Source of the DNA: Trujillonella endophytica
Lineage (GTDB): Bacteria; Actinomycetota; Actinomycetes; Mycobacteriales; Geodermatophilaceae
Reading direction: 5' to 3'
NCBI RefSeq assembly: GCF_900110555.1
Contig: NZ_FOEE01000001.1
Span: 496,001 to 560,000, forward strand
DNA: 64,000 bases
The notes under the pieces were generated by a model. That model ran no database searches. It was not told the DNA's origin and saw nothing but the letters and a program-made list of their open reading frames with translations. Of this stretch, positions 1-9,432 are shown in pieces. The position numbers were made by a program, and so were the translations under genes. Every line of letters begins with the position of its first letter. Positions within the stretch are counted from its first letter, which is position 1.

Positions 1-1620
1 GGCCACCCACTCGGCGGTCGGGCCGACGGTGCCGAGCAGCCGGTCCAGCCGGGCGGCGGCCGCGGCCAGCGTCGCCGTGTCGCCGAGCAGGAAGCAGGCG
101 AGGACGGCGTCGGCCAGCAGCAGGACCGCCGCGTCGGGGTCGGTCGCGGTGGCCTCGTCGCCGGCGGCCAGGAGGACGTCGCGGGCCTCCTCGACCGCTC
201 CGGTCCGCGTGGCCACGGTGCCGCGCAGCGCCGCGATCCGGATGCGCAGCGCCGGGCTCAGCGGCAGCCCGTCGACCGCGGCGAGCAGGGCGGCCGCCGA
301 GCCGGCGGTGCCCGCCTGCTCGGCCGACTCCGCCGCGACGACCAGCCGCTCGGCCCGGTCGGCCGGGTCGGGGCTGAGCCGGGCGGCCCGCTCGGCGGCG
401 TCCGCCGCGACCGCGTAGGCGCTGCGCTCCCGGGCGCGTGCCGCCGCGGCGGCCAGGGCGGCGGCGGCCTGCTCGTCCGGGCCGAGGGCCGCCTCGGCCA
501 GGTGCCAGGCCCGCCGGTCGGCGGCCGCGTCCCCGCCGTTCCCGTCGCTGCCGTTCCCATCCCCGTTCCCATCCCCGTCCCCGTCGCCGTCCCCGTCGCG
601 GCCGGCCAGCGCGGCGGCCAGCGCCCGGTGCACCGCGCGCCGCTGCCCGGGGGTGGCCTCGGTGTAGACGGCGGAGCGGACCAGACCGTGGCGGAAGGCG
701 GGGCCACCACCGGACATGGTGAGCAGCCCGGCCGCCTCCGCCTCCTCCAGGGCGGCCGCCGAGGTGCCGAGCGCCCGGCAGGCGCGGTCGACGGGGGCCA
801 GGTCGCCGCCGGCGGTCGCGGCGACCAGCAGCGCGGTGCGTGCCGGCCCGGACAGGCGGTCGGCCCGCAGCGCGAACGCGCGGGCCAGCGACGCCGGCAC
901 AGGCACCGGCGCCGCGGGGAGCAGCGCCTCCAGACCCAGGCCGCCCGCGCCGAGCTCGGCCAGCGCCAGCGGATTGCCGCCGGTGGCCGCGTGCAGCCGC
1001 GCGACCACGTCGCCGGCCAGCCGGGAGCCGGCCGCGCCCAGCAGGGGCGGCACGGCCTCCAGCGGCACGCCGGCCACGGCCAGGACCGGGAGGCCGGCCT
1101 CGGTGAGGGCGCACGGCTCCCCGTCGCGGACGGCGGCCAGCAGCACCACCGGGTCGGCCGACAGCCGCCGCGCCGCGAACGCCAGCGCCTGCGCCGAGGG
1201 CTGGTCCAGCAGGTGGGCGTCGTCCACGATCGCCGCCAGCGGGGCGTCCTCGGCCGCCCGGCTGAGCAGGCTCAGCGTGGCCGCCCCCACCGCGAAGCGG
1301 TCGCCGGCGGGGCCGGGCCGCAGCGCCAGCGCCGCCGCCAGCGCGGCGGCCTGCGGCGCCGGGATCCGGTCCAGGTGGCCCAGCACCGGCCGCAGCACCT
1401 GCGACAGCGCGCCGAAGCCGATCCCGGTCTCCGACGCCGTCCCGGTCGCGCGGAGCACCTGCATGCCGGACGCCGACGCGACCTCGTCGGCGTCCGCCAG
1501 CAGCACGGACTTGCCGATGCCGGCCTCCCCGACCAGCACGAGCGCGGCGCCCTGGCCCACCCGCGCGCCGGCGACGAGGCCGTGCAGCAGGGCGCGCTCG
1601 CGGTCGCGGCCGACCAGCAT
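1..1620 (-). CDS. Large ATPase transcriptional regulator (LuxR/LAL-like), C-terminus beyond the left edge
   Basis: The gene starts at the ATG ending at 1620 and stays open for 540 codons to the window edge, so it is partial. The opening MLVGRDRERALLHGL and the Walker A loop GEAGIGKS (residues 31-38) are typical of the long ATP-binding regulators with a C-terminal LuxR helix-turn-helix. After the ATPase comes Ala/Leu-rich sequence that looks like helical (TPR-like) repeats. A Gly-Asp/Gly-Asn tract sits near residues 342-360. The DNA-binding domain would lie outside the window, so the LuxR assignment is inferred from the N-terminal half. It is divergent from the methyltransferase at 1744 with a 123 bp gap, so it may control that gene and the coupled fusion gene behind it. 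Confidence 0.75.
   Translation of the reverse strand, partial: MLVGRDRERALLHGLVAGARVGQGAALVLVGEAGIGKSVLLADADEVASASGMQVLRATGTASETGIGFGALSQVLRPVLGHLDRIPAPQAAALAAALALRPGPAGDRFAVGAATLSLLSRAAEDAPLAAIVDDAHLLDQPSAQALAFAARRLSADPVVLLAAVRDGEPCALTEAGLPVLAVAGVPLEAVPPLLGAAGSRLAGDVVARLHAATGGNPLALAELGAGGLGLEALLPAAPVPVPASLARAFALRADRLSGPARTALLVAATAGGDLAPVDRACRALGTSAAALEEAEAAGLLTMSGGGPAFRHGLVRSAVYTEATPGQRRAVHRALAAALAGRDGDGDGDGDGNGDGNGSDGNGGDAAADRRAWHLAEAALGPDEQAAAALAAAAARARERSAYAVAADAAERAARLSPDPADRAERLVVAAESAEQAGTAGSAAALLAAVDGLPLSPALRIRIAALRGTVATRTGAVEEARDVLLAAGDEATATDPDAAVLLLADAVLACFLLGDTATLAAAAARLDRLLGTVGPTAEWVA
541..598 (-). repeat. Short tandem GGGGAY-type repeat coding a Gly-Asp/Gly-Asn tract
   Basis: On the minus strand the codons alternate Gly with Asp or Asn for about 18 residues. 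The DNA is a run of 6-bp units close to GGGGAC or GGGGAT/GGGAAC. It lies inside the regulator gene and keeps the frame. Such a tract can change length by slippage, and in the protein it would be a flexible acidic linker between the ATPase and the helical-repeat region. Confidence 0.7.
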
Positions 1621-1743
1621 CCGCCGAGTCTAGGGAGGAACCAGGGGGGTGCCCTGATGCGGCGGCGCGGTGCGGGGGACGAGCGTCGTCGACGTCCGGA
1701 CGGCCGTCCGGTCCACCGCGCGAACCGCCTCCAGGAGAACTCC

Positions 1744-2850
1744 GTGACCACCACCGCCTCGGCCCCCACCGCCCCGCAGCAGGCCACCCCGCGACCGATC
1801 GACCCCGACAAGCTGATGGCGTTCGTGTTCCGCGCCGTCGAGGAGGTCGGCGCCACCCTGAACACCGCGCTGGTCGTCATGGGCGACCAGCTGGGCTACT
1901 ACCGGGCCCTCGCCGACGGCACCCCTACCACCCCGGCCGAGCTCGCCGAGCGCACCGGCACCAGCGAGCACTACGCCCGCGAGTGGCTGGCTGCCCAGGC
2001 CGCCGGCGCCATCGTCGAGCTCGACCCGGCCACGGGCCGCTACACGCTGCCCGCCGAGCAGGCCGCGGCGCTGACCGACCCGACCAGCCCGGCCTACCTG
2101 CCCGGCTTCTTCCAGATCGCCCACGGCACCACCCGCGACGCGCACGAGGTCGTCGAGGCCGCCCGCAGCGGCGACGGCCGCGGCTGGCACACCCACAACA
2201 GCGACGTGCACGTCGGCTGCGAGCGGTTCTTCCGCACCATGTACAACGCCCACCTGATCGGCGAGTGGCTGCCGGCCCTCGACGGGGTGGTCGCCAAGCT
2301 CGAGCGCGGCGCGCGCGTGGCCGACGTCGGCTGCGGCCACGGCGCCTCGACGATCCTCATGGCCCAGGCCTTCCCGCGCTCGACCTTCGTCGGCTCGGAC
2401 TACCACGCCGGCTCCATCGAGACCGCCCGCGCCCGCGCGGCCGAGGCCGGCGTCGACGACCGGGTCTCCTTCGAGGTGGCGCCGGCGGCCACGTTCTCCG
2501 GGTCCGGGTTCGACCTGGTCACGATGTTCGACTGCCTGCACGACATGGGCGACCCGATCGGCGCCGCCCGGCACGTGCGGGCCGCGATCGCCGACGACGG
2601 CACCTGGCTGGTCGTCGAGCCGATGGCCGGAGACGCGATCGCCGACAACCTCAACCCGGTCGGCCGCGCGTACTACGGCTTCTCGACGCTGCTGTGCACG
2701 CCCGCCTCGCTGTCGCAGGAGGTCGGCGCGGCCCTCGGCACGCAGGCCGGTCCGGCCCGGATCCGCGACGTCGCCACCACCGCGGGCTTCCCCCGCTTCG
2801 GCATCGCCGCCTCGACGCCGTTCAACAACGTCTTCGAGATCCGGCCGTGA
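1744..2850 (+). CDS. Class I SAM-dependent methyltransferase with N-terminal winged-helix-like domain
   Basis: 368 aa from GTG at 1744, chosen because AGGAG lies about 7 nt upstream and the conserved region starts soon after. Residues about 20-110 resemble the dimerisation/winged-helix domain of O-methyltransferase-like proteins (Rv2258c type). VADVGCGHG at 192-200 is SAM-binding motif I, and an acidic residue follows in GSDYHAGS. Substrate is unknown; relatives act on small molecules, and some are only known from structure. Its stop overlaps the start of the next gene (GTGA), so the two are probably translated together. A clear paralogue lies at 17635-18681. The upstream neighbour is a divergent ATPase regulator. 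Confidence 0.85.
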   Translation: MTTTASAPTAPQQATPRPIDPDKLMAFVFRAVEEVGATLNTALVVMGDQLGYYRALADGTPTTPAELAERTGTSEHYAREWLAAQAAGAIVELDPATGRYTLPAEQAAALTDPTSPAYLPGFFQIAHGTTRDAHEVVEAARSGDGRGWHTHNSDVHVGCERFFRTMYNAHLIGEWLPALDGVVAKLERGARVADVGCGHGASTILMAQAFPRSTFVGSDYHAGSIETARARAAEAGVDDRVSFEVAPAATFSGSGFDLVTMFDCLHDMGDPIGAARHVRAAIADDGTWLVVEPMAGDAIADNLNPVGRAYYGFSTLLCTPASLSQEVGAALGTQAGPARIRDVATTAGFPRFGIAASTPFNNVFEIRP

Positions 2851-5042
2851 CGACGCTCGCCGACGCTCCCCCGGGGACCCCGGGGGAGCAGAGTGGGCCG
2901 GTGGCACACGACCCCGGCGGTCGCGCGGTGCTCCCGGACGTGGACGGCGTCGTCGAGCGGGACGGCGTGGCCCTGGCCTACGAGGTGTACGGGTCCGACC
3001 ACCGGACGACGGTGCTGCTCCTGCCGACCTGGTCGATCATCCCGTCGCGGCACTGGCGGGCGCAGATCGGCCACCTCGCCCGGCACCACCGCGTGGTCAC
3101 CTTCGACGGCAGGGGCAGCGGGCGCTCGGGCCGCCCGGTCGGGGCGGCGGCCTACACCGACGCCGAGTACGCCGCGGACGCGATCGCCGTGCTCGACGCG
3201 ACCGGCACCGGCGCCGCCGTGCTCGTCGGCCTCTCCTGCGGGGCGACCTGGGCGGTGCACGTGGCCGCGCGCTCCCCGGAGCGGGCGCTGGGCGTGTTCG
3301 CCATCGGGCCGGCGTGCGCGCTCGGCGTTCCCGACCCCGAACGGGAGCGGTACGTCTGGGACACCCGGCTCGACACCCGGGAGGGCTGGGCGGCCTACAA
3401 CCGGTACGCGTGGACCGAGGGCGGCTACGACGACTTCCTCGCGTTCTTCTTCGCGCGGATGTTCCCCGAGCCGCACTCCACCAAGCAGATCGAGGACGGC
3501 ATCGCCTGGGCGAGGGACGTCGCCCCCGAGACGCTGGTGGACACGACGGCGGCGCGGCTGGGCTGCGACGGCACCGAGGTCCAGCCGCTGGAGCCGCTCT
3601 GCCGGCTCCTCCGCTGCCCGGTCACCGTCGTCCACGGCGTGCAGGACCGGATCCGCACCTGGCGGGTGGGGGAGCGGCTGGCCGAGCTCACCGGCGGCTC
3701 GCTGGTGCTGCTCGAGGGCAGCGGGCACGGCCCGCACGCCCGCGACCCGGTCCGGGTCAACCTGCTGCTCGACGAGTTCGTCGCCCGGGTGGCGCCGCCG
3801 CCCCCGCGGCGGACGACGTGGACCCGGGCCGCCCACCGCGGTCCCCGGGCGCTGTACCTGTCCTCGCCGATCGGGCTGGGGCACGCCCGCCGTGACGTCG
3901 CCATCGCCGCGGAGCTGCGGGACCGGCATCCCGGGCTGGCGATCGACTGGCTGGCCCAGCACCCGGTGACGAGCGTGCTGGCCGACGCCGGCGAGCGGGT
4001 GCACCCGGCGTCGGCGCAGCTGGCGAACGAGTCCGGGCACGTCGAGGCCGAGGCCGGCGAGCACGACCTGCACGCCTTCTCGGCGATCCGCCGGATGGAC
4101 GAGATCCTCGTGTCCAACTTCATGGTGTTCGCCGACCTCGTGCGCGAGGAGCACTACGACCTGGTCGTCGCCGACGAGGCCTGGGACGTCGACCACTTCC
4201 TGCACGACAACCCGGAGCTCAAGCGCTTCCGGTTCGCCTGGCTGACCGACTTCGTGGGCTGGCTGCCGATGCCCGAGGGCGGCGCCCGGGAGGCGGCCCT
4301 GACCGCCGACCTCAACGCCGAGATGCTCGAGCAGCGCGAGCGCCACCGGTGGGTGCGGGACCGGTCGGTGTTCGTCGGCAACCCCGCGGACGTCGTGGAC
4401 GCGGAGTTCGGCCCGGGGCTGCCGCGGATCCGCGACTGGACGGCGGCCGAGTTCGACTTCGCCGGCTACGTCACCGGCTTCGACCCCGCCCGGCTGGGCG
4501 GGACGGAGGAGCTGCGCGCCGAGCTCGGTGCCGCACCCGGCCAGCCGCTGTGCCTGGTGACCGTCGGGGGCTCGGGGGTCGGCGGATCGCTGCTGCGGCG
4601 GGTACTGGACGCCGTGCCGCTCGCCCGGCGGCTGCTGCCGGAGCTGCGCGTCGCCGTCGTCACGGGGCCGCGGATCGACCCCCGGTCCCTGCCGGAGCTC
4701 CCCGGCGTGCGGACGGTCGGCTACCTGCCCGAGCTGCACCGGTACCTGGCCGCCTGCGACGTCGCCGTCGTCCAGGGCGGGCTGACCACCTGCATGGAGC
4801 TCACCGCGCTGAACAAGCCGTTCGTGTACGTGCCGCTGCGCCGGCACTTCGAGCAGAACCTGCACGTGCGCCGGCGGCTGGAGCAGTACGGGGCCGGGCG
4901 GTGCCTGCCCTACGAGGAGGCGGCCGATCCCGACGCCCTGGCCGCCGCGCTGGTCGGCGAGCTCGGCCGCGACGTCCGCTACCGGCCGGTGGAGACCGAC
5001 GGCGCCGCGCGGGCGGCGGCGCTGCTGGCCGAGCTGCTGTAG
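2847..5042 (+). CDS. Fusion protein: alpha/beta hydrolase plus UGT/MGT-like glycosyltransferase
   Basis: 731 aa. Residues about 35-310 form an alpha/beta hydrolase: nucleophile elbow GLSCG (Ser130), an Asp in GVQDRIRTW and a late His in SGHGPHARDP (about 294). Residues about 330-731 form a GT-B glycosyltransferase of the UDP-glycosyltransferase/MGT type: N-terminal SSPIGLGHARR and the donor-site region VVQGGLTTCMELTALNKP near 640. The frame is continuous with no internal stop, so this is a true fusion. The start GTG overlaps the methyltransferase stop by 4 bp. Methylation, hydrolysis and glycosylation in one transcript suggest tailoring or detoxification of a small molecule, but the substrate is unknown. 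Confidence 0.8.
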   Translation: MTTLADAPPGTPGEQSGPVAHDPGGRAVLPDVDGVVERDGVALAYEVYGSDHRTTVLLLPTWSIIPSRHWRAQIGHLARHHRVVTFDGRGSGRSGRPVGAAAYTDAEYAADAIAVLDATGTGAAVLVGLSCGATWAVHVAARSPERALGVFAIGPACALGVPDPERERYVWDTRLDTREGWAAYNRYAWTEGGYDDFLAFFFARMFPEPHSTKQIEDGIAWARDVAPETLVDTTAARLGCDGTEVQPLEPLCRLLRCPVTVVHGVQDRIRTWRVGERLAELTGGSLVLLEGSGHGPHARDPVRVNLLLDEFVARVAPPPPRRTTWTRAAHRGPRALYLSSPIGLGHARRDVAIAAELRDRHPGLAIDWLAQHPVTSVLADAGERVHPASAQLANESGHVEAEAGEHDLHAFSAIRRMDEILVSNFMVFADLVREEHYDLVVADEAWDVDHFLHDNPELKRFRFAWLTDFVGWLPMPEGGAREAALTADLNAEMLEQRERHRWVRDRSVFVGNPADVVDAEFGPGLPRIRDWTAAEFDFAGYVTGFDPARLGGTEELRAELGAAPGQPLCLVTVGGSGVGGSLLRRVLDAVPLARRLLPELRVAVVTGPRIDPRSLPELPGVRTVGYLPELHRYLAACDVAVVQGGLTTCMELTALNKPFVYVPLRRHFEQNLHVRRRLEQYGAGRCLPYEEAADPDALAAALVGELGRDVRYRPVETDGAARAAALLAELL

Positions 5043-5198
5043 GGCCGATCGCCCCGGGGCGCCGCCCGCCCGGCGTGTCCGGTAACGGTTCGGTCACCCG
5101 GCCCGCAGCCCCTGCCGCGCCGGCGCGGGGGAGGGGACCGTTGCCCTTCCGGTTGCCGACGACGCCCGGGCGCCGCAACCGGACCGGGGGTGGGCGTC

Positions 5199-5384
5199 AT
5201 GGAATGGGTGGGCCTGGCCGGCATGGGCTTCCTGGCCGCCACGGCGGTCGTGATCGCCCTGGCCCGGGCGTCGACCGCGCGCTGGGAGCGGGAGTCGGAG
5301 GAGCATCCGCGCCGGGTCGTCCGGCGCCGGAGCCGGGCGCGACACCGGCGGCCGGCCGGCGACCGGAGCCCGCTGCCCCGCTGA
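5199..5384 (+). CDS. Small single-span membrane protein, hypothetical
   Basis: 61 aa from ATG 5199; a GTG at 5190 is also in frame. One hydrophobic helix (residues about 4-23) is followed by a very basic Arg-rich tail, so the tail should be cytoplasmic by the positive-inside rule. No family recognised. A G-rich stretch (5186-5190) could serve as ribosome binding site. It stands alone between the fusion gene and the convergent ligase gene. Confidence 0.45.
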   Translation: MEWVGLAGMGFLAATAVVIALARASTARWERESEEHPRRVVRRRSRARHRRPAGDRSPLPR

Positions 5385-5401
5385 GCCGGGGCCCTCGGCC
5401 G

Positions 5402-6952
5402 TCATCCGCCGGGCAGCAGCGCCCGGATCGCGTCGAGGGTGTCGGCCTCGGCGGCCGTCTTGTCCGGCCGGTAGCGCAGCACCCGGGCGAACCGCAGCGC
5501 GACGCCGCCGCGGTAGCGGGTGCTGCGCTGCACGCCGTCGACGGCGACCTCGACCACCAGCTCCGGCCGCAGCCGCACCCCCCAGTCGGGCCGGTCCGCC
5601 GCGTACGCGGGGAAGGTCGCGGTCTGCCAGGCGAGCAGCTCGTCGGTCATGCCCTTGAACGTCTTGCCCACCATCACCGGCTCGCCGCCGGCCGGGTCGC
5701 GGGCGGCCAGGTGGATGTTCGACAGGGAGCCCGTCCGCCGGCCGTAGCCCCACTCGGCGCCGACCACCACCAGGTCCAGGGTGTGCACCGGCTTGACCTT
5801 CTGCCAGGACCGGCCGCGCCGCCCGGCCGCGTAGGGCGCGTCCAGCGCCTTGACCACGACGCCCTCGTGCCCGGCCGCGAGCGCCGCGTCGAGCGCGGCG
5901 GCGGCCTGCTCCGGGGTGGGCGAGCGGACGCCCGGCATGCGCAGCGGTGCGTGCTCCTCGCCGGACAGGAGCCCCGCCAGCGCGTCGAGCCGGACCGTCA
6001 GAGGCTCGTCGAGCAGGTCGCGCCCGTCCAGGTGCAGCACGTCGAACAGGAACGGCGAGAGCAGCACGGCGGCGGTGTCCTCGCCCGCCCCGTCGCTGCC
6101 GAAGCGGCTCATCGTGTCCTGGAAGGCCCGCGGCCGGCCGTCGTCGTCCAGGGCGAGGGTCTCCCCGTCCAGCACGGCGGTGCGGCACGGCAGTGCCCGG
6201 ATCAGCTCGACCAGCTCGGGCACGCCGTCGGTGACCTCGCGCAGGGTCCGGGTCCACACCCGCACCTCGTCGCCGTCGCGGTGCACCTGGATCCGCGCGC
6301 CGTCGAGCTTGTACTCGACCGTCACCCCGCTGCCGAGGTCGGCCAGCGCCGCGTCCAGCGAGGAGCCCGGGGCCGCGAGCATGGGCCGCACCGGCCGGCC
6401 GACCCGCAGCCTCTCGGCCTCCAGCGCGGCGAGCCCGCCGGCCAGGGCCGTGGCCGCCGTGGCCGGCACGCTCCCGGCGAGCATCGCGGCCCGCCGCACC
6501 GCGGCGGGCGGCACCTCGGCGGCGGCCGCCACGGCGTCGGCCAGCACGCCCTCCAGCGCCCCCTGCCGCAGCTCGCCGGCGAGCAGGCGGATCAGGAAGC
6601 GCTGCTCCTCGGCGGTCGCCGCGCCCAGGAGGCCGGCGAGGACCGCGTCCCGGCGGGCCACCGACCCCGGCCCGGCGGTCGCGGCCAGCTCGGTCAGCGC
6701 CTCGTCGACCGCGCCGACGGAGAGCCCCGGCCCGGGCGCCGGCGCGTGCGCGGCCCGGGTGAGTGTGCGCCAGCCCAGGCCGAGCCGCCCCTGCCGCGGC
6801 TCACCGGCCAGCCAGGCCGCCACCGCCGTCACCTCGCCGGGGTCGGCCGCGCGCAGCACCCGCGCGAGCGCCGCCGTCTTGGCGGTGCGGGAACGGGTGG
6901 CCGCGACCTCGGCGGAGGCGGCGACGACCTCGGCGAACAGCACGGCGCCCAT
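5402..6952 (-). CDS. ligB: ATP-dependent DNA ligase (LigB type)
   Basis: 516 aa, close to the roughly 507 aa of mycobacterial LigB. The N-terminal third is the helical DNA-binding domain. Motif I is VEYKLDGARIQVH with the adenylated lysine at 215, and VLDGETLALDDDGRP is motif III. GHEGVVVKALDAPY and SWQKVKPVHTLDLVV are motifs IV and V, followed by an OB-fold ending near FARVLRYRPDK. It seals nicks using ATP. Actinobacteria carry it in addition to the essential NAD-dependent LigA, and its role is thought to be accessory repair. It is not linked to a Ku or LigD gene here. Start ATG at 6952. Confidence 0.9.
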   Translation of the reverse strand: MGAVLFAEVVAASAEVAATRSRTAKTAALARVLRAADPGEVTAVAAWLAGEPRQGRLGLGWRTLTRAAHAPAPGPGLSVGAVDEALTELAATAGPGSVARRDAVLAGLLGAATAEEQRFLIRLLAGELRQGALEGVLADAVAAAAEVPPAAVRRAAMLAGSVPATAATALAGGLAALEAERLRVGRPVRPMLAAPGSSLDAALADLGSGVTVEYKLDGARIQVHRDGDEVRVWTRTLREVTDGVPELVELIRALPCRTAVLDGETLALDDDGRPRAFQDTMSRFGSDGAGEDTAAVLLSPFLFDVLHLDGRDLLDEPLTVRLDALAGLLSGEEHAPLRMPGVRSPTPEQAAAALDAALAAGHEGVVVKALDAPYAAGRRGRSWQKVKPVHTLDLVVVGAEWGYGRRTGSLSNIHLAARDPAGGEPVMVGKTFKGMTDELLAWQTATFPAYAADRPDWGVRLRPELVVEVAVDGVQRSTRYRGGVALRFARVLRYRPDKTAAEADTLDAIRALLPGG

Positions 6953-7012
6953 CCTGGCAGCGGGGTACGACGGTCGCGGCGGCGCCGGCCCGCGGTCCGG
7001 GGGCCGGGTGCG

Positions 7013-8251
7013 TCAGCCGGCGCGGGCGCCGGCTGGTCGGTGGTCGGCGACGAAGGAGCGCAGCACCGGATAGATGCCGGTCTCCCAGCGAGAGCCGCTG
7101 AACACGCCGTAGTGCCCGACACCCTCCTGGAGGTGGTGGCGCCGGTGCTCGGCCGGGATCCCGCCGCAGAGGTCGTGCGCCGCCTGCGTCTGGCCGGGCG
7201 GGCACATCTCGTCCTGAGCGCCCTCGACGGTGAGCAGCGCCGTCCGGGTGATGGCGGCGGGGTCGACGGGCCGGCCGCGCCAGGTGTAGCGGCCGGTCGC
7301 CAGGTGCTGGTCCATGAAGACGCGCTCGAGCGTCTCCAGGTAGAACTCCGCCGGCACGTCCATGACCGCGCCGTACTCGTCGTAGAACGCCCGCGTCCGG
7401 GCGGCGGCGGCCGTGTCGCCGTCGACGAGCGCGCGGTACATCGCCCGGTGGGCGCGCAGGTGGCGCTTCGGGTCCAGCGACATGAAGGCGGTCAGCTGGG
7501 TGACGCCGGGGTAGACGCGCCGGCCGGCGCCGGCCAGCGGTGCCGGCACCGTGTCGACGACCCAGCGCTCGAAGAACGACAGGGGGCGCTTGGCGGCGAG
7601 CTCGTTGACCGGTCCGGGGTTCACCCGGGTGTCGACGGGGCCGGCCATCAGGGTCAGCGTGGCGGGCTGGGCGGGGTCGTCGTCGGCGGCGAGGACGGCG
7701 ACCGCGGCCAGGACGGCCACGGCCGGCTGGCAGACCGCCACGACGTGCGTGTCGGGCCCCAGGTGGCGCAGGGCTGCGAGCACGTGGTCGACGTACTCGT
7801 CCAGCCCGAACGGCCCGTGCTCGACGGGGACGTCGCGGGCGTTCGCCCAGTCGAGGGCGTAGACGTCGTGGTCGGCCAGCAGCGTGCGGACGGTGGGGCG
7901 CAGCAGCGTGGTGAAGTGGCCCGACATCGGCCCCACGAGCAGCACGCGCGGCTGGCCGGTCGCCTCCGGGCGGGCGAAGTGCTGGAGGGTCGCGAAGGGG
8001 GTCTCGAGCGCGGCCCGGCGCTCCACCCGCACCTCGCGCCCGCCCGTCACGACCGTGTCGATGCCCCAGTCGGGCCGCGCGTGGGTGGCTCCGGCGTGCG
8101 CCAGCAGGTCGCAGGCGGCACCGACCCGCCGGACCGGTCGCCGGTCCCCGACGGCCGGTGGCAGCGCGGCCAGGGCCCGGGCGGTGAGCGCCGAGGCCGT
8201 CCGGAGCGGCGTGGCCGCGCGTCGGTGCAGTTCATAGGCCCGGTACAGCAT
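7013..8251 (-). CDS. phaZ: Intracellular polyhydroxybutyrate depolymerase
   Basis: 412 aa, the usual length for the PhaZ intracellular family. Landmarks: MLYRAYELHRR at the N-terminus, HFARP..PRVLLVGPMSGHFTTLLR, the nucleophile region VCQPAV with Cys174 (this family uses Cys rather than Ser), HDVYALDWANARDVP, and late GVGHYGVFSGSRW carrying the catalytic His. It mobilises stored PHB granules to hydroxybutyrate units in the cytoplasm. No PHA synthase gene lies nearby. The gap to the BrkB gene upstream is 168 bp, so it probably has its own promoter. Confidence 0.88.
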   Translation of the reverse strand: MLYRAYELHRRAATPLRTASALTARALAALPPAVGDRRPVRRVGAACDLLAHAGATHARPDWGIDTVVTGGREVRVERRAALETPFATLQHFARPEATGQPRVLLVGPMSGHFTTLLRPTVRTLLADHDVYALDWANARDVPVEHGPFGLDEYVDHVLAALRHLGPDTHVVAVCQPAVAVLAAVAVLAADDDPAQPATLTLMAGPVDTRVNPGPVNELAAKRPLSFFERWVVDTVPAPLAGAGRRVYPGVTQLTAFMSLDPKRHLRAHRAMYRALVDGDTAAAARTRAFYDEYGAVMDVPAEFYLETLERVFMDQHLATGRYTWRGRPVDPAAITRTALLTVEGAQDEMCPPGQTQAAHDLCGGIPAEHRRHHLQEGVGHYGVFSGSRWETGIYPVLRSFVADHRPAGARAG

Positions 8252-8419
8252 GCGGTGCCCGTCTCCTGTCGTGGGTGCGGCTGCGCTGCAGCCGCGGGTG
8301 CGGCGGTGGCCGGGTGCCGGCGGATGGCCCCGTCGACGAGGTGGCGTGCCCGTTCCTACCGGGTGGTAACCGCGGAGAGCGGCAACCCGGCCGTGCCGTG
8401 TCCCGTCGTGGCCCCTCGG

Positions 8420-9388
8420 CTACGGCGGCGTGCTGTCGGCGACGACGGCGCCGCGCTCGCCCATCGGCCGCTCCGGGCCCACCGTGGTGTCGCGGAGGGT
8501 CTCCCGCTCCGCCTCGGCGTTCACGGCCGCGCCGACGATGACCAGGAAGACGCTGAGCCACAGCCAGAACATGCTGATCGCCACCCCGGCCAGGGATCCG
8601 TACGTCGCCTCGTAGTTGCCCAGGCTCTGCACGTAGGCGAACAGGATCATCGACGAGGCCAGCCAGAGCAGGGTGGCGAGCCCGGCGCCCGGCGTGATCC
8701 ACCGCCAGCGGGCGTCGTGCCGGTCGGGGGCGTAGCGGTAGAGGACGGCGAGCCCGCACGCCATGACCGCCGCCAGGCCCGGCCAGACCAGGAGCCGCCA
8801 CGCCGTCCGCACCGCGTCCGGAGCGCCGTCCACCGCCCGGGAGGCGAGCCCGCCGGCCGCGATGACGGCACCGACGAGCAGCGCGATCCCGACCACCAGG
8901 GCCAGGCCGATGCCGCTGCGGCGCAGCAGACCGCGGGTCTCGGTCTCGGAGTAGGCCAGCGTCAGGGCGTCGACCAGGAAGGTGGCCGCGGTCGTCGCCG
9001 TCCACAGCGCGACGAGCAGGCCGCTGATGCCCTGCCAGGTGAGCACCTCCCCGGAGGCGGTGGTGATCGTCGTCAGCTGGTCCTCGACGATCGGCTCCAG
9101 GTCGTCGGGCAGCGTCCGGGCCAGGTCCGACAGCTGCGCGAGGGCCTGCTCCGGGGTGTTGAGGGCGCCGTACACCGACAGCGCCGTGACCAGCACGGGC
9201 GCGATGGACAGGATCGCGAAGAAGGAGATGCCGGCGCTGAGCACCTGCAGCCGGTCGCCCAGCACGTGCCGGGCGGTCCGGCGCAGCACCCGTCGCCACT
9301 CCCGGGCGCTCAGCCGGTGCGGCCCGCTCACCTCGCGGGCCCGGGAGGGGGGAGGCGGCGGGGGAGCGCCGCCCGAGGACTCCGCCAT
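8420..9388 (-). CDS. YihY/virulence factor BrkB family membrane protein
   Basis: 322 aa from ATG 9388. A proline-rich N-terminal 20 residues lead into the family core: RHVLGDRLQVLSAGISFFAI and SIAPVLVTALSVYG, then about five more hydrophobic spans, ending with SLAGVAISMFWLWLSVFLVI. The family is a poorly understood polytopic inner-membrane group, once misnamed RNase BN. The C-terminal tail is short and charged. It is co-directional with the SARP gene upstream (44 bp gap), so read-through is possible. Confidence 0.88.
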   Translation of the reverse strand: MAESSGGAPPPPPPSRAREVSGPHRLSAREWRRVLRRTARHVLGDRLQVLSAGISFFAILSIAPVLVTALSVYGALNTPEQALAQLSDLARTLPDDLEPIVEDQLTTITTASGEVLTWQGISGLLVALWTATTAATFLVDALTLAYSETETRGLLRRSGIGLALVVGIALLVGAVIAAGGLASRAVDGAPDAVRTAWRLLVWPGLAAVMACGLAVLYRYAPDRHDARWRWITPGAGLATLLWLASSMILFAYVQSLGNYEATYGSLAGVAISMFWLWLSVFLVIVGAAVNAEAERETLRDTTVGPERPMGERGAVVADSTPP

Positions 9389-9432
9389 GTCGGACAGGTT
9401 CCCGCACGCGCGGGCCGCCACGCGCGGATGCG

